NCBI GenBank assembly: GCA_037126765.1
Contig: JBBCBC010000007.1
Location: forward strand, 40,961,394 to 41,025,393
Direction: 5' to 3'
Length of the DNA: 64,000 bases
Source of the DNA: Stenogyne calaminthoides
Lineage: Eukaryota; Streptophyta; Magnoliopsida; Lamiales; Lamiaceae
The translations under genes and the position numbers were made by a program. Below are positions 22,081 to 35,054 of the stretch, piece by piece; position 1 is the first letter of the stretch, and every line of letters begins with the position of its first letter. Under the pieces are notes generated by a model. That model was not told the DNA's origin and did not search any database. It worked only from the letters and a program-made list of their open reading frames with translations.

Positions 22081-23637
22081 TGTAGGTCCCGAGCAGGTTA
22101 AGTGAAGGGCGTAAGTCTAGAGGGAGGGTGAATAGACTTAAAAAAAACTTTTCGTCGCGATCGGTGTGAGCGGAATGCTTTGATCAGTCTGAGTGAATCG
22201 GTTTGGTCTCGATAACCAACTTCTTGAACGCCGTGAAGCGGTCGGTTCGGTAACTATCAGTTAAGCGATGTGTCGCGGAAGCTTAAGTTTTACCCGTGTG
22301 AAAAACCGGTTTGTATAAATCAGTTCCAAGTTTTATCTTTTTAATCGGATAATGAAATATCGTCCGTCGGATCGAAGCTTGGTCTTTGCGATCTTAACTT
22401 AGAATGTATGCGCTTTAAGATTGTGCGATGTGAGAGCGATTAATCAAAGCGATAAGGCACACAAAGATTTATAGTGGTTCGGACAAACCGATCCTACGTC
22501 CACTCTTCCCTTTCACAAGGGGCACCAACTTAACCGACTTAACCGACCGACTTAGTTTAGTGTGTTAGTCCAACACAAGATACACCAACAGATGTTTTAA
22601 GAGTTCTCACTCAACCGATCCCGTAAATCGATCTAGAAACCCTGATCGAAATCTTGCTAAACAACTTATCCTAACTTGGGGTTTGGGTAAGATTGTTGAG
22701 GTTCCAACTATGAAATCTTTCCTTCGCGTACAAAGCGACCTAAAAAGCTAGATGAAAAGATTTCTTGCTAAGAACTTATGGGATGAACACAATATAAAAT
22801 AAGCTTGTTGTTGTGTTCTTCGTGCGGAAATCTGACTATAGTTTGAGCTTCGTGATTATGTTGTTTGTCCAAGCATTTCCGTGTGTCACTCTCGAAGTGT
22901 GATCCCATATTTATAGACCTTGAGATCAAAGAGCCGTTGGAGAGCAATTTGAATCTCGGGCTATTTTAGGTAACTTGGGGCTTGATGTGGCGTGCTTGAG
23001 AACCAGCATGGTACGCGTGAATGTGTATTTTATAGCCGTTTTGAGAGAGCAACATCGAATCCCGCGATATCAGGTTCTGTTCATACGTGTTTCTTCCTTA
23101 TTGGATGGAAGCCTTGCTTTGCAGTGTTGTTCCTCCAACTAAGGTTGGTATTCTTCTTGTTTAGATCGCAGACGTATGATAAGATGAAACATCAGTTTTC
23201 ATCTTATGAAATCGATCGATCGATGAACTCGATCGATCTGATAAGTCTTCCGGCGCTGTTGACTTAGCTTCAACCCGGCCGACTCAGTGATGTAGGTCTT
23301 ACGTCCGATCTTCCGGAAGTCATCGATCTTCTAGTATTCGAGGTTTGAGCTTCATGACTTCGGTGAGTTATCGACTAGATCGGTTAAAACGATCTTCCGA
23401 TTACGGTTTAACGTTACGCCTTTATTGATATCGGCTTTCTTCCGATTCTTGAGATCGACCTTTACATATTGAGTTACCCCTCAATATGTGACCTATCTAT
23501 TACATCGGTTTTTCTATACAATCATTATCAACCGGTCTCCTAAGGCAAGAATGTAAACATCGATCGCCTAACAGTCCGATCATTGTCCTATTACATGTGT
23601 TTTTGGAACTTTCATCAAAACTATAAATTTCCCAACA
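22081..23637 (-). mobile_element. LTR shared by E1 (as 5') and E2 (as 3')
   Basis: This 1557-bp LTR begins TGTAGGTCCC and ends TTTCCCAACA on the plus strand. A primer site lies on its left and a polypurine tract on its right. The dual context shows two elements in tandem with one LTR in common, the usual product of unequal recombination between LTRs. It is near-identical to the LTR at 35055-36615 apart from scattered CAG/CTG-type differences. Confidence 0.92.
22908..22915 (-). promoter_or_regulatory. TATA box of the shared E LTR
   Basis: The minus strand reads TATAAATA within GGTCTATAAATATGGG. It would drive E1 transcription leftwards; the equivalent in the E2 5' LTR is at 35877-35884. Confidence 0.6.
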
Positions 23638-23655
23638 ATTTCCCCCTTTTTGATG
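23638..23655 (-). other. E2 polypurine tract
   Basis: The minus strand reads AAAAAGGGGGAAAT directly before the LTR start TGTTGGG. It primes plus-strand synthesis in retrotransposons and defines the left LTR as the 3' LTR of E2. Confidence 0.85.
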
Positions 23656-23823
23656 AAACCAAAACACCTGAGAAACCAAAATAGTTGATAAGTATAGAAA
23701 CGGTTAAAAAGCATGTAATCGAAGACAAAGAGATTTTGTCTTGGGATCGTAAAAATAAACTTTTCATTAGATATGTTGATTACATGTTACATCGAAAAAG
23801 TTTTGAATTTAAAAGCGGTGATC

Positions 23824-26760
23824 CTAGGCGTCTTCCGAATCTTCACTCCTTGGGCTTGTATCCTTCCGGCATTTCTCTTTGGTCTTGTGGAACGTTGAAA
23901 ATCGATAGAGTTTCCATTTGACATCGATTATGCGCACTTGATCGGTTATATGCGATTTGCTCAAGATGTCAAAGTAGAATCTCTCAAATGCCGATCTGTC
24001 GAATGAGCCATCCCTTCTTGAGTATATTAACGGATCATACTCTTGGCGAGATATCTTTACATTTATAAGCTTGGCCTCATTTTCCGGATACTTGATAAAG
24101 TCCGGATATTTATTACGTAACCCGGTTGAGGAACTCATCATCTGGTGATTCTTCTTTGGAACAAGATCAAGGACAAAGGCATCTAGAAGCCATTCACTTA
24201 CGATCTTATTCCATTCCTCAAACCTCTTAGCGTGTCTGCGTGATTTTTTGGTATGATCTCGCCGACTCTTTGCGGCAAATCGAGGTTACGTGCGATTTTC
24301 CATCAATCCTTTCTTAGCCCTTGATTTGAACTTCGGTTTCAACCCTTCACTTGTGCCGTTTTTACGCCCTTCTTTCTTCTTGATCATCGCTCTTTGGACA
24401 ATCTTCTGACTAGCTCCTATCACCAGATGTCACTAGTTGTATTCTACGGTGACTTTCTGGTGCGAGTAATGGTCCGATTTTGATGTCCCAAAGCACCACG
24501 CAGACCTTTTCTTGCAATTGAGCTTTGTCCATGGGCCTTATCTTCGATGTGTCGGTTGGTTTCTCGAATCCTTCCCTTTTTGGTTTGATCAAAAAGCGCG
24601 TTGAGTGGGAAGTCGAGAGACCCAAAGTTGACCGACAATGCCTGATTTAGATCATTAGCGAGATAAACACGAAGTTTGAGTTGTTAGATTACGAGCAGTT
24701 ATGTCAAATCTTTCTTGGCGGTTTCCATTGTAGCGAGAGAGTGTCCAAATCATTTTGTCAAATTTCTCTTCCGATAACTCGAGCCTTTTCTCGATGGCGT
24801 CGAAAAAAGAAGATTGATTTTGATCCAATTTGACTTGTCATCAACTGATTTTTGTAAGCTCAAAGAACATGGTGGTCATGGATTGGGAACCCGATCTCGA
24901 TTGCTTCGATTTGTTTGAGGCTCGATTTGTCTCGATCGATTAAGACTCCTCAATCTCTTCTTTTCGGAGATCTTTGAGACAAGATCGATCTCCTGAAGTT
25001 GATCGGTGGTGATTTGAGATGTAGGAATTGGATCCATCACTTGATCACGTTAATTGTTTGTGCCTCCGGTGGTTGGTCGTGAACTGCGGCACGGGCCCAC
25101 TTTCATCGGCGACTCTGCATTCTCCATTTCGGCGTCTGTTTTACGGAGCTTCTTGAGCGATCTCCACTTTTCTTCTTCCGGCAATTCCAACTTCACGTGG
25201 ATCGAGCTTTCCGCATTTATCGACATGAGCTCAATGGTGATCCCACTTTGGCGGAGACTTCCTCATATCGAAGTCAAAATCTGCGAACTCATCCGCACCA
25301 CCCATCATTCAACAAGTAAGATAAGATCGAGAAGCTTTTTAATCGAGATCTCTCGGTGAGGATCTCCATGACTTCTTCTCGATAGCGGGATGGGCGACGA
25401 GTTGTGGATACATCTCATCAATCTCTCGTTCAATTCTTAGTCGACCATTTTTCCGGTGATGGTCTTTGTTGATCTGGATCTGAGAATTATCTGTCCCGGA
25501 TTACATTGGATGAGATGTGGAGGCTTACGGTTGTGCTTGAGTCGGCGGAAGTTGTGCGATTGGTTCGACTGCGATGGTTTCTGCACCAGTGGCGATTATA
25601 TCTGGTTCGTGTTCATGGCGCGTGAACTAGCGGGGAGTGACATGCTCGTGACCTTTAGTCTGGCGGTGAATCGGCTTTGAGGTTGAGGAGAAGGAGATTT
25701 ATCGGTTTGTGCTTCTACCTCGGATGGATTCGCGCGAGCCCTCGGGTTGAGAAGCTTGCCCTGTCGATTACTGTTCTTTGTTGCGCAATGGATTACTCGC
25801 TCTTTCTTCTTCGACTCATCTTCTAGTGCTTTAGAGTCATGGTAGCTTGCTTTGCTTTCTTTGGCCTCTTCTCCGGCCTTCACCGTTTCTTTTTTACGTG
25901 GAGCAACCGGGTGTGGATGAGGCGACTTCTTTGCTCTTTCCTTTCTTGATTTTGTTGGAGTGGGCTCCTTGTCATCGTCTGGTGGCCCATATATAACTCG
26001 AAGTTGATGAGAAGGAAGGCATTGTAGGACTTCGATCCATTACGATTCCATTCGGCGCTTGGCGGTTTGTCCTTCAATATAATCGCAACCTTGTTGAGAT
26101 TCTTCTTTCTCTTTTTCGAAAGACACACTTTTTTCGATTCATTGACTCCAAATTTTTCGTGTTCTTGGAGCAAGATGGCTTTTCGAGCCGTGCGATTTAT
26201 GTTCTCGAGCCCATCAATTATTCTTTGCCATCTTTGTACATTTTGGTGATGTGAGAGCATCTGGGCTAAATGAGATTCCCATGATCGTTCTTGATGTAAT
26301 GTCAAACAACAATCTGTACTTTCTTTTGAGCATTGGCACGATGAATCCGGCTTTTCGATGTTTATGCCGCCTCTCTTAAGAGCTCCTCTACGATTTCTTC
26401 ATCCTCATTCTCCCAGTAGTGTGCGCGTGAGATTCGCCCTTTTGGCAAGTGAATTTGACGAGTGATGTCCGCATTTTGTCGATCGATTTCTTCTCCGTTG
26501 GTAGACGACATCAGTTAAATCTCTGGTTTTTTCAGTATCCACACTCAAATTCCGCAAGAATTGAAGTGCTTCATCTTGCATCCTTTGGATTGCGTTGAGC
26601 GAGCAATATGTTTCGATCCGGCCTTCTTGAATTTGTTCCACCTCCATGGATTCGAATCCTCGGTGGTTCCAAATCAAACGAACTTATCCTCAAAGATCTT
26701 CGTTGCCGCCCGCATAATTGCACATGATCTTTCCTAGTCCATGAGTGGCCATCTACAGTG
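23824..26760 (-). pseudogene. E2 accessory coding region downstream of pol, broken
   Basis: About 3 kb between spacer and polypurine tract hold several coding-like minus frames: 26405-26677, 25880-26305 (141 codons, rich in K, E and Q), 25596-25883 and 23824-24141. The last ends in an acidic SEDSEDA tail, as the copia-3 accessory ORF ends in EIEEDAN. It has the position of the 'env-like' ORF of SIRE elements. I see no convincing transmembrane segments or signal peptide. The frame changes are dense and CAG/CTG is depleted, so the true ORF cannot be judged from this sequence. Confidence 0.6.
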
Positions 26761-28974
26761 AGATAGACTCATTAAATTTGTGCATAAACAATATCAATAT
26801 CATACCGCGAAAAACAAAAAGGCAATGAAGCAAAAATTTCGAAAAACAACTTTTGAAAACAATGTTTTTATCGGAAAGAAAGATTCATCATTAAGTTTAA
26901 AAGAAAATATTACCGATTCAAATTTTCAGAGAGAAGATTTTGAACTCTAAGAAATCGTTTTGAAACGTAGAGAAAATTTGAAGTTTTTCGAAGAAAGTAA
27001 TGCGGTTTGTGAAGCGTAAAAAACTCGTAAGGTTTGATGAATCTTATATAGAGGCGGAGGGTACAATAAGACAAGATTTTGAAGATCAATCGTTTTGAAA
27101 AAGATTATGCGCTCCAGTTAGCGGTTTTGATCGTAGGTCGTGAAAAAACGATACGACAAAAACTTTTGGATTTAAAAAGCACGATCAAGTGGCGGTTAAT
27201 ACATGTACCCCACGTCGCATTAAATGATTTGCAGAGTACACGTCCACAAGGATAGTGGGTGCAGATAAAGCAAATAATATCGAATCGATCCGATAAATAA
27301 GTAAAGAACAAGAGAAAAGAGATCGCGTGATCTGGTTGGTGATGTTGTAATCGATCAATATTATTGTCAATGTTGATTCCACTTGTTGATCTTAATCATT
27401 CCGCCTAAGTCTTAAGAAATTTCCCAAATCCATCCTTTCAACCGATCTTCTCGGTTGCATCGATTTGTTGAAACTTCAGTTAGGCGATCTTTCTTTCCTT
27501 AACGCGTCGATTTCCTTTTGATCCTCCTTGATCGGTTGAAGTTCCCCTTCAACCGATATTTCGATTTATAGGCGATATATCTCGATTTATTGGAGTTTCA
27601 AGCTCGGTGATCTCTCTCATCCGATCAAGCTCGTAAATAATCGATTTTGGTTGACCTCATCTGATTCTTTTTAGATTAAGCCAATTCTTGGGATAAGTGT
27701 TACCGCCAAAACTTAGTCTAGAGTAGTAGCTTCTATTCCCTAAGTAGGCGTGATTGACATGCGTAAATATCGTCTGAATCTCTCGATATGTCAATCAACC
27801 GTAAATTTATCCAATTATCAGTCGCGTGATTTCTACACTCTGTCCTTTTGATGCAAATTTCTCGGATAGGCTTCTTGAAATGAAAATTGCATTTGCATCC
27901 TTGCTTGGCCTCTATAAATTGGACCAATGTTTTACACAACATCACCCATTCACCATACTTATCTTCTTTGTAAGAATCATGTATCTTGGTGAACCCTTGT
28001 TTCAAATTGAGACTTCCAAAAACACTTTTACACCCTTTTATATGGTTTCACCTTCTCAAATCAACCCTTTGCATCCCTTTATTCTTTGTTTTTCTTCATC
28101 ATCTTCGATTTCACATACGATTCTTTGAAAGCTTCTCTACCACCGTATACGGGATCTGCTTTATTTAACCGAGAAGACACTTCTCCTAACCGTATGCACC
28201 TTGTGTGTCTATCTGGATGATGTAACCAGAACCATCAGACTTAGTCTGGTATAAAATATGCAGCACATGTGCCCATGAGATCTGACGACCAACTCTTTGG
28301 CACACGTGCTCCATTTAACAGCTGGAGAGCCCTATTACTCTCCTTTTCGGGCTCCAGGCTTAAGAATCCTATCAAGGCCTCTGTCGCTCCAGTTTTCTTG
28401 ATCTTCAGCTTTTGCGACAGCCTTGGGATTCTGTTCTTTAAAGCCTCTCTCACCCCTTATTAAGTGGGGGAAAATGAGAGTTTAAAATCTCTCTCTTTCC
28501 TTCACTTCTGGGGTTAGGATGAGGGTTTAGGGTTATAGGTTTAGGATTTTGGTTAACATTTATGTACTGACCTCCGGGTCTTCTTGTACTTGTAACTCGT
28601 AATGTAACCTCACCTTCGGGTTTTTATCAATGAAAAATTCTGTTATTTCATCGTTGTGTAAATTCCTGCTTTCTTATGCGATTGTTAGCTCTTAATCTCT
28701 GAATCTTGCTTGTTGAATATCAGCTAAATCGATTCACAAAGAAATGCTATAACCAAATTGATTTAATCAGATAATCCTTTAAACTGAGCATTTTCCTTAA
28801 ATCTGATAAACCTTGAATCTGATCAGTTCCTTTAAACTGATAGACTTTAAATCTGATAAACTAAAATCCGATCAGTTCCTTTGGATCTGGTAGCGTGTAA
28901 GTCGACGATTTTTTGCTTATCGATCTCTTGAGATCAGTTAAGATACCAAACTCAACTGATTTCTCTCGATCTGG
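26761..28974 (-). other. E2 spacer between pol and accessory region
   Basis: This corresponds to 13865-16052 of E1 for most of its length. The longest minus frame (27733-28005, 90 codons, ending SCQSRLLRE-like ACQSRLLRE) has no known domain. The plus strand carries the possible antisense TATA box at 27913-27919. The left 60 bp are not present in E1 because that copy is cut at the point matching 26821. Confidence 0.6.
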
Positions 28975-31900
28975 TTAGTCTCTTAACCAGCTAGTTCTGG
29001 AGAACATTCCATCAAACATTTTCGGTGACATTTCTCCAAGATCTAGAAGTCCTAGCTCATTGCATAAATCTCTGAATCTGATCTCAGCTAGTGGCTTGGT
29101 TAGAATATCAGCCTTCTGTATATCAGTATGAATCTTTTCCATTCTGATATTCTTCTTTTCAACGTGATCTCTTATGAAGTGGTGTCTGACATCCACATGC
29201 TTGCATCTTGTATGTAGAACCGGATTACGAAAGTGATTGCAATAAAGACTATTCTTCACCGAGAATATAGGTGCGTTCTTAGCTACAATGTTGTAATCCT
29301 CATTTCTTGGCGAGCGGAAGCGATTAGGAACAACGACTTCTATGACCATATATTACGCTTGATTGTTGATGTACTTAATGATGTCTCTTCTTTTGAAAAC
29401 CACGAGATCAGTTTACTTCCTAAGAACTCACATGTTCCTGAGGTTGATTTTCTGTCGATCTTGCAACCTCCATAATCGAATCAGAATACCCACTAAGCTC
29501 TAGATTATCATCTGATGGGTAGAATAAACCAAGGTTTATTGTTCCTTCAATACTTAAGAATCCGCTTAGCTGCTTCTAGGTGGCTGATCATTGGATTTGC
29601 TTGAAATCTTGCACATACACCTCTTTGCCAAAAAGTGATATCCGGGTTCTGGCTTTGGCGGTCGGTATAATAAAGATCCAATGAGAGCCCTATATTCCTT
29701 CCGATTTGTTTTTCGACCAAACCTCATCCGGATCCATCTTGAATCCAATCATCATAGGAATTTTGGCTTCCTTACTATTTTGAACTCCAAACTTAGCCAA
29801 AAGATTCCTAGTGTACTTTTGCTTGGCGATGAATATCCTTCTCGTACTTTGTTTAACTTGGAGACCTAGAAAGTAATTCATCCGACCCATCATGGACATC
29901 TCGAATTTCCCTTGCATCGGTTCTTTCAATCTTTCACATAGGTTCTTGTTAGGAGATCCAAAGATGATGTCGCCCACGAAATCAAACCATCGTAATATCT
30001 TCTCCATCTTCTATTCTCGAATAAGGTTACGTCCCAATTCCTTTAGTGAACCCACTTTCGATCAAGAACCGAGAGAGTGTATCATACCAAAGCTCATGAG
30101 CCTGTTTTTTGAATAAAAGAGCTTTTCTTAAACGATACACTTGGTTGCCCTTTTTCAAAGCACGGAGGTTGTTCGACATAAACTTCCTCCGCTAGTACCC
30201 CGTTTAAGAAAGCACTCTTTTACGTCCATCGATACCTGATGAACCCTCTGTGGGAAGCATATGCGAAAACTTGACGAATGGCTTCAAAGCGGCGATCGGT
30301 GCAAAGGTCTCATCGTAATCAATTCCTTCCGATTGTGAATACCCCTTAGCAACAAGTCTTGCCTTTATTTCTCGGTGATAACATTTTTCTCATCTCTCTT
30401 GTTCTTGAAGATCCATTTCGTTGCCAATTACGTCTTGATGACACAGTGCGTCTACTAGTTCCCAAACTTCATTTCTCTCGAATCGCTTCGGCTCCTCCTG
30501 CATGGCTAGAATCCGGTTTGGTCTTGTAATGCTTCCTCTATTGTAGTTGGTTCCTTCATAGACGGATAATAAAGAAATACACGGCACTTTCACCAATCGA
30601 TGTCTAGTTTTAATTTTATCGACGGGTCTCCAATTATCGATCGATTGGATGATTGGTTATCCGTGTCCTTCGCTTACGATTTGCGTCGGTTTTGAGAACA
30701 TCGTCCGTTTACGATAAAATCTTATTACTAGTGATTGGGAGTAGTGCGAGGTTATGGTCCACTTGATAAGAACAAGTCTCGGTGATGTTGGAATCATCAT
30801 GTCTTTGATGTCTTGCTAAATGAGAACTTCAAGTTCCCCCCTGACCGGATGGTTTAGTTGCTCTTATCTCAAATTGAATCGAAATTTTTCATCGACAGGT
30901 TGTTCGTACCTTAGGATCTGATTGATCCGGTGAATCGGTAGATCCGGAATGTAAATTGATCTGATTTACGATCCTTTTTTCCTTGATCGTTAGGTGATCC
31001 ATTTTCCGAATATCGTGTTTCGGTAGATCGTACTTCTTGTTCTCGAGGCGATTTCTCTTGATCGAAAGATGCTTCATCAAAGGTTACATGGGGTGTTTCT
31101 TCCACAATTAGGGTTCGTTTGTTGTAGACCACAAAGCTTTGCTAGATGAGGAATACCCTAGAAATATACCCTCATCGGACTTGGCCTCAAAAGTCTTCAA
31201 CCCGACTTTTCCCATTGTTGTGTATGAAACACTTGCACCCAAAAAACATGGAAGTAAGAAACACGAGGTTTTCTCGCCTTCCACGATTCATAAGGGTGTT
31301 TTAGTAGTGCTTTTAGTCGGGGAGACATCCGCTCACAGATGGCATGCAAAGTTGATTATACCTTGAAAACGGTTTGGTATCGCATGTTCACCTAACATTG
31401 TCCGAAAGCGAACTTCTTTGAGAGTTATGTTCCTCCGCTTCGGCTACTCCATTACGTTGTGGCGTCCTCACGGTGATGTTTCATGTTGTATACCAAACTT
31501 AGAGCAAAAATCGGTAATAAAAGAGTTCGAAATTACGTACCTTTATCGTCGATTTTTTTTTACTGGCTGACACCCTTCTCATTTTGTAATCTTCTTAGCG
31601 GCTCGGGTATCTTGGTTGTCGTCTCATTCTTCTTATGTAAGAATATAACCCGAGTAAACTTGGAATAGTCATCCACGATTACGAGTGTATTTCAAGTCCG
31701 TTGAGATCGGTGTAATCGGTCCAAACAGATCCATATGAAGCAAATGCGATTAGATTTCTGTTTGGATCTTTGGTCCTAAAATTCCTTTGAATGAAGCTTT
31801 GACTGTTTTTCCCTTCCGACATGCGAGAACATGTCCGATCCTTTGAGAACACTTCATTCGGAAGTCCTTCCACTAGAGACATCCTAGCTATCTTATTAAG

Positions 31901-32420
31901 AGTTTTAAAGTTCGGATGGCTCATTCTTTTGTGCCGAGCCAACCGCTACTTTTGGAACTCTTAACAATCGAAATCGCATTTCTTGGACAACTGTTCCAAT
32001 CACCGCGTGTAGATCGTCCCTTTTCTTGAACCGATTAGCAAAATCATTGAGTGACTCGATTTTTGATAGTGCATTGATCGATCGAGAACTCAACACCTTT
32101 GAATCCGTTGTCGCAGAATTGTGAAACCGATAATAGGTTGTGCTTCGGATCTTGACATCTGAGACTCCGATTACTTGTACATCATCATTCTCTAAGGTTC
32201 AACCCTTTGGTATAACCAAAGTTATCATCACCGAAAAGTACACGCTGGCCTTTACGTTTCTATGTAGGAACCGAGGAGATGTTTGCTTCGAATATGTGCC
32301 TTGAGCATCCACTATCGATGTACCGGATAGTTGCTTGCACACCTCCTTTGTTGGCGGACCCACGCGAACACCTGTCGGATCGGGTTTTTAGGTACCCCTT
32401 CGGATTGGGTCCCGAGGGTT
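28975..32420 (-). pseudogene. E2 copia pol, heavily frameshifted
   Basis: The protease motif YIDSGCSRH is near 32320 and the pre-integrase motif HPNFKTLNKIARMSL is at 31679-31942. Integrase motifs are more scattered than in E1: 31139-31670 has no long minus frame. RT (29690-30007) lost its first YVDD residues and reads VGDIIFGSPNK where E1 has VDDIIFGSPNK. RNase H and the C-terminus with LTKPLAE run to 28975. The same positions are intact in E1 where E1 keeps CAG/CTG, so a large part of the damage looks technical. Confidence 0.82.
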
Positions 32421-32652
32421 AGGTTTGGATTTGGGGATCCATACAAACGAGAGCACTTCTATTGTGATCGGTCGGATCGAGAAGGCTGATTTGTCTCCCA
32501 TACCTGTCAACATAATCATACTTATCCTCATATGCTTTCTGATTTGTATGATTACTTGTGTGAACCTTGGATGACTTAGAAGACTTATGATTTAACTTTT
32601 CAGTTTGTCTCCTTTTTATCCAAAGTGGTTCGGTCGTGACCCTAAATTTAAA

Positions 32653-34940
32653 TTATAGGGGTAGTACGATTGCTACCATCAAAAGATTCATATCCTTTTT
32701 CGATAGATGGTTTTCGCGCTTTACGAAAGCATGCTTATTAGGCAGCTGACCTTGACTGGGTCTCAGATTAGACTTCCCTTTTATAGGTTGTCTTTTCTGA
32801 TTCCTGATCTGTTGATCAGGTTGAGGTCTCTTCAGAAGAACTGGGTTCTTCCGTTGATTCCTCGGCTGATGCTTTACCAGTTGGGGTCCATTTCTGTTCC
32901 CTTTCTGGTTAGGCACTTGCCTTACCTGCTCAACTGGTCTCTTACCCCTATTAGATACAAGTTTAGCTTTTGGTGTATCTTTTTTTTTAAATTGGTCGAT
33001 TACACCTTTACGAGATGAATCAGTCGGGGCTTTTGAGGATGTGGAGGGTTTCTCATAGCCAAGTCCCTCCTTATCAATCTTTACTCGAAAATAGGCGTTC
33101 ATGTCTTTAACGGTTTGAGATGATTTTGAAAAAACATCTATTTTCTTACGCAGATTATCCTCAGAGGATTTCAGACTTTCATGCATTCGGAATAGCTCAT
33201 CGAATTTTGCTTGCAAGATTTTGAAGTCATCAGCTTGCTGTCTGTTAATTTCCATCTGATCTTTGATCTGCTTTTCCTGATCAGAAGCTTTAACTTCGAG
33301 AATTTTAAATTCCTCAGTTACCTTCTGAGCAGTTTCAGCTGATCTAAGTTCAGAGGCTTTTCTGAGATCATTTTCTTTAGCAAGCTGATTATTTCTAGTC
33401 CTCAGCTTATCATTCTCAGCTTCCACAATAGCATAAGTTTCTACTGCATTGGAGAGATCTTCAAGCAATTGCTTTCCGAGTAAAGTTGCCAGGTCAATCT
33501 CCCGGCGGTGTGCTAATGATAGCGGTGTAGAAAGCGAGCGAAGGGGGTTTGGAGGTTACCTCGGACTTTGGTCCTCCCCGCCATCGGCCGAGTTCATCAT
33601 CGTCGACGAGAATATCGGATCTTCATTTTCATAGAAGTCGGCCCAGACGCCTTGATCGGTGAAGTCTTCTCTGAGAGAGTATCCGGAGTCCTCGGAGGCG
33701 AATAGGAATCGTCAATTCGGACGTATCGGCAACCATGGCTCTTCTGTCTCTATAAGCGTTGCTCTCTTTTGTTCCTCTTTTCTTCCCCTCTCTCGTCAGT
33801 GCAGGCGATCGTCTTTATAGTGACACAACTTCTCCACGATTGAAGCACGCTCCTGGATCCACCGTTCCTTTCCTTCCAGGTGAATCACTCCGTCTGTATG
33901 ACCTATCAGGTGATTTCCCTTTCTGATAGTAGTCTGAGTTTCTTCTATCTGATTGGTTATCTCTTCCTTCCTTCGTCTGACTATCTCTTTCCCTTTCATC
34001 TCTGTGATCCCTCCGATCATCAGATCTGGTTCTTTCTGGAGATCTATTGTCTGATCTCCTATCTCGTCCTCGGCTATGTTGATAGTCCTTATAAAATCTT
34101 CGATACTTACCAAGTTGTATATCTGACTTCTCAAGCTTCCTGGTAAGCAACGCGATCTGTTCTGCCTGACTTAGTATATTTCCAATGGGTTCATTGGCCT
34201 TTGTTCTGCTACTGGTTGCCTTGAAAGCAACTGATTTTGAAGTCGAGGTTTCAGCAGGGACCTCGTCTTCATCAGCTTGACCTCTTTCAATCGGGTCCGG
34301 ACTCGTGAGCTTTAAGACTCAAGAACAAGCTACTAGGTTTCATTCTTGAAATGTCCCGGCAATCTTTGATTCTGTGACCTTCATGTCCCCACTTCTTGGT
34401 AGAGACCTTAGGATTTTATAGTTGATATCTTTATCGGACATCTCTCTACCAAGTTCTCGAAGCTTGTTTATAGACATTGTAATTCTTCCATCGAGTTCGT
34501 TGATGGTTTTTAGTTGGACATCTTGAGTTTCTCGAACTTCACCGTTCGGCTTGAAGACGATTGTCTTTTATCTGTTCATTTCCTCGCAGATCTCGGCCGA
34601 GTATCCCATTGCTTTCGCAGATTTGAGATACTTAATCTTTTCTTTGGTGACCTTATCCATTGTCTTCATGATGATATGTCTTGCAATGGTGTCCAGTATG
34701 CGATTTTCTTTCTTCCAGTCCATCGTATTTGGGCTTTTTAATACAAGACTTCCCCGTGGGAAAGTCTGGATCTCCTCCGATTGCGGGATTGTCGTAGTAA
34801 ATGATGATGGGTCCTCTCGATGACTTCCATCATTCCGCCATTGACGAGCCTAGATGGTTGGACATATATATGGCCCAATCTGCATACTCATCAATTGAGA
34901 ACTTCGGCAGATCATGATACATACCGGACGTGTTATCCAT
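32653..34940 (-). pseudogene. E2 copia gag, partly intact
   Basis: The start ATG is at 34938-34940, in the frame MDNTSGMYHDLPKFS. The Arg-rich segment (33815-34150) is followed by a damaged zinc knuckle near 33835, where the second Cys is Arg and the spacing is off. The C-terminal part is one open frame of 271 codons (32653-33468). It holds a long coiled coil (KASELRSAETAQKV through SEDNLRKKIDVFS), then GLGYEKPSTSSK and a strongly basic tail. E1 has the same segment full of small losses. Gag of this type forms the cytoplasmic particle. Confidence 0.82.
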
Positions 34941-35041
34941 CTTTGAGTGATTTTGGAAAATGAATGAGTTTTTAAAAACGGTTTTTTCAAGATCGATTCG
35001 ATTGACCACAATGACACAGTCGATGGTCGGAAGAACCAACC

Positions 35042-35052
35042 GCTCGATACCA
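35042..35052 (-). other. E2 primer-binding site
   Basis: The minus strand reads TGGTATCGAGC, two bases after the LTR end CCTACA. Same site and same shortened CAG as in E1. Confidence 0.82.
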
Positions 35053-35054
35053 CT

